Source: DASPFV01 sp035620975 (GTDB lineage Bacteria; Acidobacteriota; Vicinamibacteria; Vicinamibacterales; 2-12-FULL-66-21). Taken from it: a DNA stretch of 28,179 nt. The translations under genes and the position numbers were made by a program. The notes under the pieces were generated by a model, which was not told where the DNA came from, did not search any database, and saw only the letters and a list, made by a program, of their open reading frames with translations. Below are positions 17,434-25,330 of this stretch, in pieces. Each line of letters begins with the position of its first letter. Position 1 is the first letter of the stretch. The stretch is taken from the NCBI GenBank assembly GCA_035620975.1, contig DASPFV010000167.1:1-28179 (forward strand), in the 5' to 3' direction.

Positions 17434-17554
17434 TTCTCCGTGCCCGTGTTCCCAAGCCCGACACCACCTCCGGCGGAGCGGTCAGGTCCGCGGCCCGCCG
17501 CCTGGTGAGGTCCGCCGGACCCGGTGTTCGACCTGCATCCCGTGGCGCTCCGGA

Positions 17555-18460
17555 CTACCGGCGCGCCGCGGGGAGCTGCAGATCGATCCCCCGCAGGTAC
17601 TCGGCGAACGGCTCGGCGAGATCCGGGCGCCGCAGCGCGAAGTACACCACCGCTTTCAGGAACCCGAGCTTGTTCCCGGTGTCGTGGCGCACGCCGTCGA
17701 TGCGGCAGCCGTAAATGGGACGATCCTTCAGCAGGTGCCGCAGCCCGTTGGTGAGCTGGATCTCGCCGGTGCGATCTGTGACCGTGGATTCGAGGGCCGG
17801 GAAGATGTCGGGCGTCAGGATATAGCGCCCGATGATCGCCAGGTCGGACGGCGCCTCGTCGCGCGGCGGCTTCTCGACCAGGTCGAGGATCCTGTACACG
17901 CCCGGCCTGATTTCCTGGGCATCGATGATGCCGTAGGCGCTCACATCTTCGCGCGGCACGCGTTCGATGGCCAGGACCGGCCCCTGCACCTCGTCGAACA
18001 CGTCGATCATCTGCTGGATGGCCGGCGGCTCCGCATCGATCACGTCGTCGCCGAGGATCACCGCGAAGGGCTCCTCGCCCACGAGGCTGCGCGTCACGAG
18101 AACCGCGTGGCCGAGCCCGAGCGGTTCCCCCTGCCGGACGTAGGCGAAGTTGATCAGGTTGGAGATCTTGCGGACCTCGGAGAGCTGCTCTTTCTTCCCC
18201 CGGGCTTCGAGGAAGCTCTCCAGCTCGACGGAGACGTCGAAGTGATCCTCGATCGCGTTCTTGCCGCGGCCCGTGACGAGGAGGATGTTGTCGATGCCGG
18301 ACGCGACGGCCTCTTCCACGCCGTACTGGATGATGGGCTTGTCGACGAGCGGCAGCATCTCCTTCGGCTGCGCCTTGGTCGCCGGGAGGAAGCGCGTCCC
18401 GAGGCCTGCGGCGGGGAAGACCGCCTTCCGGATTCTCCCGTGGATGCCGTCGTTCGCCAT
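17555..18460 (-). CDS. galU: UTP-glucose-1-phosphate uridylyltransferase
   Basis: GalU forms UDP-glucose from UTP and glucose-1-phosphate, for polysaccharide, glycolipid and glycogen-type pathways. It has 301 residues (E. coli 302). The nucleotidyltransferase signature AVFPAAGLGTRFLPATKAQ lies at residues 13-31, followed by KEMLPLVDKPIIQYGVEEAV. Further family motifs are GLGHAVLVTR, VILGDDVID, VEKPPRDEAPSDLAIIGRY and the C-terminal GEIQLTNGLRHLL and DTGNKLGFLKAVV. The start was set at the ATG at 18460 (MANDGIHG). An ATG nine bases upstream (18469, MVGM) has a better-placed GGGA and is equally possible. The gene diverges from serS, with 64 bp between the start codons. Confidence 0.96.
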   Translation of the reverse strand: MANDGIHGRIRKAVFPAAGLGTRFLPATKAQPKEMLPLVDKPIIQYGVEEAVASGIDNILLVTGRGKNAIEDHFDVSVELESFLEARGKKEQLSEVRKISNLINFAYVRQGEPLGLGHAVLVTRSLVGEEPFAVILGDDVIDAEPPAIQQMIDVFDEVQGPVLAIERVPREDVSAYGIIDAQEIRPGVYRILDLVEKPPRDEAPSDLAIIGRYILTPDIFPALESTVTDRTGEIQLTNGLRHLLKDRPIYGCRIDGVRHDTGNKLGFLKAVVYFALRRPDLAEPFAEYLRGIDLQLPAARR

Positions 18461-18524
18461 GCCGACCATCGTATCCCAAACCGCCGGGCCGGAGTCCGCG
18501 AACGGGATGAGATAGGATCCCGCC

Positions 18525-19817
<1,293 letters not shown>

Positions 19818-19828
19818 ACGAGATCACC

Positions 19829-19914
19829 CCAGAAGATCCGTGTTCTTCCGTGTTGTTCCGTGGCGGTGAAACCAGAAGATCCGTGTTCTTCCGTGTTGTT
19901 CCGTGGCGGTGAAA
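19829..19914. repeat. Two perfect copies of a 43-bp repeat between serS and larA-like gene
   Basis: Units 19829-19871 and 19872-19914 are identical over all 43 bases. Each starts CCAGAAGATCCGTGTTCTTC and ends CCGTGGCGGTGAAA, and inside each is the CCGTGT(T/C) spacing seen in the leuB-glmS array. The second unit ends at the base before the AAGGAG ribosome binding site (19915-19920) of the next gene. Confidence 0.95.
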
Positions 19915-19928
19915 AAGGAGAGCAAGGC

Positions 19929-21191
19929 ATGTCGTTCACGGGCCGTGGCGTGGCTGATGGCTATCTGACGTCCGCGGAAGCCGTGGCGCTGGCCACGGAC
20001 GGCCTGGCGCACCTGCCCCTCGACGGCCGTCGCGTCCTCGTCCTCATCCCCGACGGCACGCGGACGATGCCGATGCCGCTCCTGTTCGAGACGCTGGACC
20101 GGACACTCGCCGGGCGGGTGGCCGCGCTCGATTTCCTCGTCGCGCTGGGCACGCACACGCCGATGAGCGACGAGCAGCTGAGCGCCCACCTGGGGCGGCC
20201 CGTGGCCGGGGGCCGCGCGGGCGATCGACGCGTCTTCAACCATCGCTGGGACGATCCCCGCACGTTTGCCGCGCTCGGCACCATTCCCGCACAGGAGATC
20301 GCCGATCTCACCGGTGGCCGGCTGCGGGAGGACGTGCCGGTGGCCCTGAACCGGCTGGTCACCGAGTACGATCACGTCCTCATCTGCGGGCCGGTCTTTC
20401 CGCACGAGGTCGTCGGCTTCTCGGGGGGCACGAAGTACCTCTTTCCCGGCATCGCGGCGCCGCCCATCATCCATTTCACCCACTGGCTCGGCGCCCTCAT
20501 CACGAGCTCCGAGGTGCTCGGGACCGCGGACACGCCGGTGCGGGCGGTCATCGACCGTGCCGCGGCGCTGCTCGATACGCCGTTGTCGCTGCTGGCGGTC
20601 GTCGTCACGCATCAGGGCATCGCCGGCGTCTTCTGCGGCGACCCGCGCGAGACGTGGCGGCAGGCCGCCGCCCTTTCCGCCCGCCGGCACATCGTCTGGC
20701 TGGATCACCCGGTCGATCGCGTGCTCGCGGTGATGCCCCCGATGTATGCGGATCTCTGGACTGCCGGGAAGGGCGTGTACAAGACAGAGCCCGTTGTCGC
20801 GGACGGGGGCGAGGTCGTGGTGCTGGCGCCGCACGTCCGCGAGGTGAGCCTGGTGCACGGGCGGATGATCGAGGAGATCGGCTATCACTGCCGCGACTAC
20901 TTCCTCGGGCAATGGGATCGGTTCAAGGGATTTCCTGGGGGGATCCTCGCACACTCGACACACGTGCGCGGTCTGGGCACGTACGATGCCGCGAGTCGCG
21001 CCGAGGCCTGCCGCATACGGGTGACGCTGGCGACCGGGATTGCGGAGGATCGCTGCGAGCGGATCAATCTCGGCTACCGCGACCCGGCGGGGGTGGAACC
21101 GCGCGACTGGCCCGACGGCAACGGGTCGCTCGTTGTCCCGCGCGCCGGCGAAATGCTCTACCGCGTGGGCCGCGCGCCGGCTCCCGCGTGA
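19929..21191 (+). CDS. LarA-type nickel-pincer-nucleotide racemase/epimerase (DUF2088)
   Basis: This is a 420-residue homologue of lactate racemase LarA, which racemizes or epimerizes 2-hydroxyacids with a covalently bound nickel-pincer nucleotide. The Lactobacillus plantarum LarA functional residues can be matched: D72/R75 as D42/R45 in PDGTRTMP, H108 as H76 in GTHTPMSDEQ, and H174, K184 and H200 as H159, K169 and H185 in PHEVVGFSGGTKYLFPG and HFTHW. The last three have exactly the LarA spacing. K184 anchors the cofactor and H200 binds nickel, so the protein is predicted to be active as a Ni enzyme. The substrate is not set by these residues, because the family includes enzymes for malate, phenyllactate and sugar acids. 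No larB, larC or larE cofactor genes lie in the window. The ATG at 19929 has a strong AAGGAG. It could share a transcript with the ydcF-like gene 82 bp downstream. Confidence 0.86.
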   Translation: MSFTGRGVADGYLTSAEAVALATDGLAHLPLDGRRVLVLIPDGTRTMPMPLLFETLDRTLAGRVAALDFLVALGTHTPMSDEQLSAHLGRPVAGGRAGDRRVFNHRWDDPRTFAALGTIPAQEIADLTGGRLREDVPVALNRLVTEYDHVLICGPVFPHEVVGFSGGTKYLFPGIAAPPIIHFTHWLGALITSSEVLGTADTPVRAVIDRAAALLDTPLSLLAVVVTHQGIAGVFCGDPRETWRQAAALSARRHIVWLDHPVDRVLAVMPPMYADLWTAGKGVYKTEPVVADGGEVVVLAPHVREVSLVHGRMIEEIGYHCRDYFLGQWDRFKGFPGGILAHSTHVRGLGTYDAASRAEACRIRVTLATGIAEDRCERINLGYRDPAGVEPRDWPDGNGSLVVPRAGEMLYRVGRAPAPA

Positions 21192-21273
21192 GGCCGCGAC
21201 CGGTCCGCACTCGCATCACAGCGCTCGACGGCTGGCTGTGGTTGCCGCAGACGTGACAACGCAAGTTCCTGAC

Positions 21274-21990
21274 ATGCTGCTGTGTCTGCTGTTCGCGATC
21301 CTCGTGTGTTCGATCGCCTGGGCGCGACTGCGGAAGAGGCGGTACGTCGCAGCGTCGGCGGCGGCCGTCTTCCTGTACTGCTGGCTTCCGGCGGCGCTCG
21401 GCGCGGCGCGATTGTGGGAGATGGCGTTCCCGTCGACCGTCCCGTCCGGCGCGGGAGTCGGGGCGATTGTCGTCCTGGCCGGGGGCGTGTACGGTCCCTC
21501 CCCTCCGCTGAACGAGCGCATCCTCGGGCGCGACACCTACCTTCGCTGTCTGTACGGGGCGCAGCTGGCCGGTCTCTGGCCGGAGTTGCCCGTCGTCGTG
21601 TCCGGCGGCCGCCTCGATGCTGAATTCCCGCCCTACGCTGCCACCATGCGGGACGAGCTCGTCAGGCGCGGGGTCCGTGCCGATCGCATCTGGCTGGAAG
21701 ACCGATCGAGGACGACCTACGAGAACGCGCTGTACACGGCGGCGCTGCTGCGCGAGCGCGACGTATCGACGATCGTGCTCGTGACCGGCGCCAGCCACAT
21801 GCGGCGGGCGGCCGCGACGTTCCGGAAACAGGGCCTGGACGTCCGCCCAGCGGCCTGCGCCTACAACACGATCGAGTCGTTTCAGCTTCGGGACGTGCTG
21901 TGGCCGAACCGGACGGCCATCCTCTGGAACGACGCCCTCGTCCACGAGGTCCTGGGCATCGTGTGGTACCGCGTGCGGGGCAGGCTGTGA
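21274..21990 (+). CDS. YdcF/ElyC-like DUF218 membrane protein
   Basis: This is a 238-residue protein. Two hydrophobic segments at about residues 2-16 and 25-46 are separated by a basic stretch (RLRKRRY) that predicts a cytoplasmic loop. The DUF218 domain (about 63-225) follows on the outer side. It shows GAIVVLAGGVYG, VVVSGGRLD, WLEDRSRTTYENA and IVLVTGASHMRRA, all family signatures. Members include ElyC and SanA, linked to envelope integrity and lipid-linked precursors, but the biochemical activity is unsettled. The start is uncertain, since the ATG at 21274 and a GTG at 21253 both lack a clear ribosome binding site. A long hairpin lies 35 bp after the stop codon. Confidence 0.87.
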   Translation: MLLCLLFAILVCSIAWARLRKRRYVAASAAAVFLYCWLPAALGAARLWEMAFPSTVPSGAGVGAIVVLAGGVYGPSPPLNERILGRDTYLRCLYGAQLAGLWPELPVVVSGGRLDAEFPPYAATMRDELVRRGVRADRIWLEDRSRTTYENALYTAALLRERDVSTIVLVTGASHMRRAAATFRKQGLDVRPAACAYNTIESFQLRDVLWPNRTAILWNDALVHEVLGIVWYRVRGRL

Positions 21991-22024
21991 GCGAGCCGCC
22001 GAAACCCCGCCGGGCGCGGCCCTC

Positions 22025-22063
22025 AGAACCAGGCGCAGTAGAATTGACCACTGCGCAGGTTCT
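22025..22063. other. Strong inverted repeat between ydcF-like gene and tRNA-Ser
   Basis: AGAACC (22025-22030) pairs with GGTTCT (22058-22063), and GCGCAGT (22033-22039) pairs with ACTGCGC (22050-22056). That gives 13 base pairs interrupted by a 2x1 internal loop and closed by a 10-nt loop (22040-22049). There is no T tract after it, so a simple intrinsic terminator is unlikely. It could be an operator, an RNA processing structure or a REP-like element. Confidence 0.75.
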
Positions 22064-22087
22064 CCACGGCCCGGACCCGCGCCAATA

Positions 22088-22177
22088 GGAGGGGTGGCCG
22101 AGTGGTTTAAGGCGGCGGTCTTGAAAACCGCTGTACCCGGAAGGGTACCAGGGGTTCGAATCCCTTCCCCTCCGCCA
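22088..22177 (+). tRNA. tRNA-Ser (anticodon UGA)
   Basis: This is a 90-nt class II tRNA with CCA encoded in the DNA. The acceptor stem GGAGGGG pairs with CCCCTCC, followed by discriminator G and CCA. The anticodon stem GCGGT/ACCGC encloses the loop CTTGAAA, with anticodon TGA at 22122-22124, reading UCA and probably other UCN codons. The long variable arm TACCCGGAAGGGTA and the T arm GGGGTTCGAATCCC are typical of tRNA-Ser. Confidence 0.98.
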
Positions 22178-22285
22178 ACCTTCGCCAGGCGCTCGCGTTG
22201 CTCGCGGCTACGGTCGGCAGGCCCACCTTCGCCAGGCGCTCGCGTTGCTCGCGGCTACGGTTGGCAGGCCCACCTTCGCCAGGCC
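22178..22285. repeat. 47-bp tandem repeat abutting the tRNA-Ser 3' end
   Basis: Unit 1 (22178-22224) and unit 2 (22225-22271) differ by one base (CTACGGTCGG versus CTACGGTTGG). A partial third unit starts at 22272 with ACCTTCGCCAGGC. The first base of the array directly follows the CCA end of the tRNA. No variable spacers are present, so it is not a CRISPR array. Confidence 0.93.
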
Positions 22286-22715
22286 CCGGCTGGAGCTCTT
22301 CCGTATGCCGGTGGCGATTATCCGCAAGAGGTGGGGGAAATCCTCGCGCCGGACTCTCCGAGATCGACCCGCATCAGCGTGAACATTCCGGTGAATCGAA
22401 GAGACGCCGCCGGCACGAGACGTGCTGTTCCGGGAAGCGGGCCATGATTCTCGAGCCGTTCACGACCGTGTGCTGCGCAACCACTGCGCAGACCTTCGTC
22501 CTGGTGATTGGCGCGTCCATGATCGCGGCGGGTCTCTTCTACGCGAGGATTGTGATCCGCCGGCTGAGCGACGTGAACGGCGGCTCGATCCACGGGAAGT
22601 AATCCGCCAGGCCCGACCACGCATCCCCCAGGAATGCTGACGTTCGAAGAGTACGTGCGGCTCCGCGACCTCAGGTCTCCGAGATCTGCGAAACGAGGTC
22701 TGCCCGATCCGGGCA
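22286..22715. other. Gene-poor stretch without a confident gene
   Basis: This run of about 430 bases between the 47-bp repeat and the DUF5658-like gene holds only two very short candidate reading frames (22444-22602 and 22634-22738, listed separately). No RNA gene, terminator, transposase remnant or duplicated tRNA end was seen. Confidence 0.6.
22444..22602 (+). CDS. Possible 52-residue single-span membrane peptide
   Basis: The frame begins MILEPFTTVC and has a clear hydrophobic segment at residues 17-38 (TFVLVIGASMIAAGLFYARI), then a basic RR and a polar tail ending GSIHGK, suggesting one membrane span with a cytoplasmic C-terminus. A GGGAAG lies about 6 nt upstream of the ATG and could be a ribosome binding site. 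The frame is open further upstream into the 47-bp repeat, but that part is not protein-like. I do not recognise a family. It may be a small protein or chance. Confidence 0.35.
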   Translation: MILEPFTTVCCATTAQTFVLVIGASMIAAGLFYARIVIRRLSDVNGGSIHGK

Positions 22716-22738
22716 TCAGTGTGCGCGGTAGACGATGA
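22634..22738 (+). CDS. Possible 34-residue micro-ORF
   Basis: The frame begins MLTFEEYVRLRDLRSP and contains GLPDPGIS. It resembles, in general style only, short conserved proteins of the type M-x-F-E-x-Y-x-R-L-R found in some high-GC bacteria. The AGGA before the ATG is too close to be an ideal ribosome binding site. It overlaps the 3' end of the opposite-strand membrane gene by 23 bases. Could be chance. Confidence 0.2.
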   Translation: MLTFEEYVRLRDLRSPRSAKRGLPDPGISVRGRR

Positions 22739-23039
22739 CCCAGGGGGCGATCGCCGCGAGAGCGTAGAACAACGTCAGCAGGGCAAGCGTGCGGTGCACG
22801 CCGCGTACGTAGAGCAGCACGCCGCAGGCGGCAGCCAGGAGCTTGGCGGCGAAGAGCGCCGGGGCCGGGCCCACCAGCGCCATCCAGGCGGCCATCAGCG
22901 CGTTCCCCTCCGCCGCCAGCCCGTACACCCCAACCGCCACGTACGTGAAGATGCCATCGAAGGCCTGGGCGGTGAGGAACAGGAGCAGCACGAGCCGGGG
23001 GAGCACCATGGCGCCGACAGGTACCTGCAAAGGGCGCAT
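22716..23039 (-). CDS. Small four-span membrane protein, DUF5658-like
   Basis: This is a 107-residue hydrophobic protein with about three to four membrane segments (near residues 12-38, 44-58, 60-78 and 83-103). The pattern AQAFDGIFTYVAVGVYGLAAEGNALMAAWM resembles the QxxDxxxTY...EGNPL motif of DUF5658 membrane proteins, whose function is unknown. The start could be the ATG at 23039 or the ATG at 23009 (MVLPRLVLLLFLTAQ), and the second removes ten non-hydrophobic residues. The gene stands alone, divergent from the methyltransferase gene, whose chosen start is 112 bp away. Confidence 0.68.
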   Translation of the reverse strand: MRPLQVPVGAMVLPRLVLLLFLTAQAFDGIFTYVAVGVYGLAAEGNALMAAWMALVGPAPALFAAKLLAAACGVLLYVRGVHRTLALLTLFYALAAIAPWVIVYRAH

Positions 23040-23151
23040 CCTGTCAAGTGCCTGATTTTGCTGAGGTTATGGAACTCCAGTCTCCGGCATGGAGGTCTTT
23101 TGTCTGCCCGGGCGGAGCGCCGTCCGCCGACCGCCCGTTACACTCCTTCCG

Positions 23152-23949
23152 GTGAACTTCCTCGACGAAGAGGACGAGGTGAGCGCGTGGCTCGCGGCCC
23201 TGGAGTCGAGACACCTCGCAGATCTGACCCCGTCCGAGGTCGCGCGTGCGCTTCGGGCGCTCTCGTCGTGCTACGTGGAGCGCCGCGCGAGGCTGCGGCG
23301 CGGAGGCGCGCTCGACACGCGCGGCAAGCGGGCCGCTTTCGCCCTCTTCTACGCGCCGATCCACTTCCTGGTCGTCCGCGGCATCGTGCGCGAGCTTCGG
23401 GGCGCCCGCACGTCCATGCCCGCGGTGGTCGATCTCGGGTGCGGCAGTGGAGCCGCCGGGGCGGCGTGGGCCCGCGAGTCGAACACGCCTCGCGTGCTCG
23501 GCATCGATCGGCACCCCTGGGCCGTGGCCGAGGCGGAGTGGACGTACCGCGCGCTCGGACTCCGGGGCCGGGCGCGCCGGAGTGATTTCACCCGGCTGCC
23601 CGGCGTCGTGCCGCGCGGCGCCGGCGTTGTCGCTGCGTACGCGCTCAACGAGATCGAACCGCCCGCGCGCGCCGCGGTCCTCGATGTGCTCCTTGCGGCT
23701 CACCGGCAGGGCTCGTCGATCCTGGTCGTCGAACCAGTCGCCCGCCGGATCACCCCCTGGTTCAGCGAGTGGAGGCGGGGGTTCGATCGCGAGGGCGGGC
23801 GATCGGACGAGTGGCGGTTTCCCTCGACGCTGCCGCCCCGACAGCGCGCGCTGGCCACGGCCGCGGGGCTCGATCCCTCGGCGTTGACAGCGCGGTCACT
23901 GTGGCTGCCGGGCACCTCCGCGGAGGCGATGACCGGTTCTTCGACCTGA
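23152..23949 (+). CDS. Class I SAM-dependent methyltransferase
   Basis: This is a 265-residue protein with a Rossmann methyltransferase core. Motif I is VVDLGCGSG (residues 92-100), the acidic motif II is LGIDRHP (116-122), and the motif IV region is AYALNEIEPPAR. The N-terminal helical part (WLAALESRHLADLTPSEVAR and RALSSCYVERRARL) recalls the layout of Rsm22-like ribosomal methyltransferases, but I cannot see the cysteine cluster of that family, so this is only a resemblance. The start is uncertain. The GTG at 23152 begins MNFLDEEDEVSAWLAALE and was preferred, because the 21 residues from an ATG at 23089 look non-coding. The symporter gene follows after 94 bp on the same strand. Substrate unknown. 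Confidence 0.8.
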   Translation: MNFLDEEDEVSAWLAALESRHLADLTPSEVARALRALSSCYVERRARLRRGGALDTRGKRAAFALFYAPIHFLVVRGIVRELRGARTSMPAVVDLGCGSGAAGAAWARESNTPRVLGIDRHPWAVAEAEWTYRALGLRGRARRSDFTRLPGVVPRGAGVVAAYALNEIEPPARAAVLDVLLAAHRQGSSILVVEPVARRITPWFSEWRRGFDREGGRSDEWRFPSTLPPRQRALATAAGLDPSALTARSLWLPGTSAEAMTGSST

Positions 23950-24043
23950 TCCGATTCCGGCCGTTTGGCCTCGGGCCGGGCCCGTGCCAGAATCTTCGTG
24001 GCCCCTGCGGCCGGCTGGGCCGCGTCCGAAGGATCCGGTCCCG

Positions 24044-25318
24044 ATGGCTCACGCTTCGTCCGCCGCGCCACGCCGCGGCCTCACCCTCACTCAACAGATC
24101 TTCATCGGCCTCGCGCTCGGCATCGTCGCCGGGTGGCTGGTGAGCGTCTACAACCCTGCGGCCGCCGTCTGGTTCCGGCCGTTCAGTCAGCTCTTCCTCC
24201 GCCTGATCAAGATGATCATCGCGCCGCTCATTTTCGCGACGCTCGTCGCGGGCATTGCCGGCGCCGGCCATGTGAAGGTCGTCGGCCGCATGGGATTCCG
24301 GGCGATTGTCTATTTCGAGATCGTGACAACGCTCGCGCTGATCATCGGGCTCGTCACCGTGAACATCATGCGTCCCGGCGTCGGGGTGAACCTCCCGATG
24401 GGGCAGAAGTCGGAGATCACAGCGGCGGCGCAGACCTGGGATCAGATTCTCCTGCACGTCGTGCCGGAGTCCGTGATTCGCGCGATGGCGGAGGGGGATG
24501 TCCTCCAGATCGTCGTCTTCAGCATCCTGTTCGCGATCGCGCTGGGCATGATCGGCGAGAAGGGGCGGCCTGTCGTCGCGTGGTGCGAGGCCATCGCGGA
24601 AACGATGTTCAAGTTCACGAACATCGTCATGCACTACGCGCCGATCGGGGTCGGCGCGGCGATTGCCTACACGGTCGGGCACGGCGGGCTGGGCGTGCTC
24701 TACAACCTGGCCTGGCTCGTGGCGACGCTCTATATCGCGCTCACGGTCTTCATCCTCGCCGTGCTGCTGCCCGTCGCGCTCTTCTTCCGCGTGCCGATCC
24801 GCAAGTTCATCAAGGCCGTGAAGGAGCCGGCGATCATCGCGTTCTCGACGACCTCGAGTGAGGCGGCGCTGCCGCGGGCGATGGAAGTCGTGGAGCGGCT
24901 GGGAGTCCCCCGGCGCATCGTCTCGTTCGTGCTGCCGCTGGGATACAGCTTCAACCTGGACGGCACGACGCTGTACCTGTCGCTCGCCGCGGTGTTCGTG
25001 GCTCAGGCGGCCGGCGTGCAGCTCACCACGGGCCAGCAGATCACGATGCTGCTGACGCTCATGCTGACCAGCAAGGGCGTCGCTGGCGTCCCGCGCGCGT
25101 CGCTGGTGATCCTTGCCGGAACGCTCGCGAGCTACGGCCTGCCGCTCGAGGGCGTCACGCTCATCCTCGGCGTCGACGAGCTGATGGATATGGCCCGGAC
25201 GATGGTCAACGTCACGGGCAACTGCCTGGCGACCGTGGTCATCGCCAAGTGGGAGGGGGAGTTCGCCGAGGCCAGCGACCACGAGCTGGAGATGGCCGCC
25301 GCACGCGGCGAGATCTGA
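24044..25318 (+). CDS. Dicarboxylate/amino acid:cation symporter (DAACS family)
   Basis: This is a 424-residue inner-membrane secondary transporter of the glutamate/aspartate/C4-dicarboxylate family (GltP, DctA, archaeal GltPh). It has eight membrane spans and two re-entrant hairpins. HP1 carries STTSSEAALPRAME, TM7 carries YSFNLDGTTLYLSLA (NLDGT in place of NMDGT), HP2 carries TSKGVAGVPRASLVIL, and TM8 reads MDMARTMVNVTGN. D382, R385, T386 and N389 match the GltPh residues that bind acidic amino acid substrate (D394, R397, T398, N401), which favours glutamate/aspartate over plain dicarboxylates. N393 stands where GltPh has D405, a sodium ligand. The ATG at 24044 has an AAGGA 10 nt upstream. 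It converges on the CNNM gene with a 12-bp gap. Confidence 0.95.
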   Translation: MAHASSAAPRRGLTLTQQIFIGLALGIVAGWLVSVYNPAAAVWFRPFSQLFLRLIKMIIAPLIFATLVAGIAGAGHVKVVGRMGFRAIVYFEIVTTLALIIGLVTVNIMRPGVGVNLPMGQKSEITAAAQTWDQILLHVVPESVIRAMAEGDVLQIVVFSILFAIALGMIGEKGRPVVAWCEAIAETMFKFTNIVMHYAPIGVGAAIAYTVGHGGLGVLYNLAWLVATLYIALTVFILAVLLPVALFFRVPIRKFIKAVKEPAIIAFSTTSSEAALPRAMEVVERLGVPRRIVSFVLPLGYSFNLDGTTLYLSLAAVFVAQAAGVQLTTGQQITMLLTLMLTSKGVAGVPRASLVILAGTLASYGLPLEGVTLILGVDELMDMARTMVNVTGNCLATVVIAKWEGEFAEASDHELEMAAARGEI

Positions 25319-25330
25319 ACCCGGCCAGCC

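Noticed and set aside
17434..17554. Terminator stems between fmdB and galU (for example GGTCC-GCC-GGACC at 17509-17521)
   Set aside because: Stems of about 5 bp with tiny loops and no T tracts are expected by chance in such GC-rich DNA.
22025..22063. Integron attC site
   Set aside because: The palindrome is only 39 bp, lacks the conserved RYYYAAC/GTTRRRY core boxes, and there is no integrase or cassette array.
22178..22285. CRISPR-like repeats after the tRNA
   Set aside because: The 47-bp units are directly adjacent, with no unique spacers and no cas genes in the window.
22094..22447. Open frame of 117 codons starting MAEWFKAAVLKTAVPG
   Set aside because: It reads through tRNA-Ser and the 47-bp repeat. 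This is a familiar false translation of tRNA-Ser genes.
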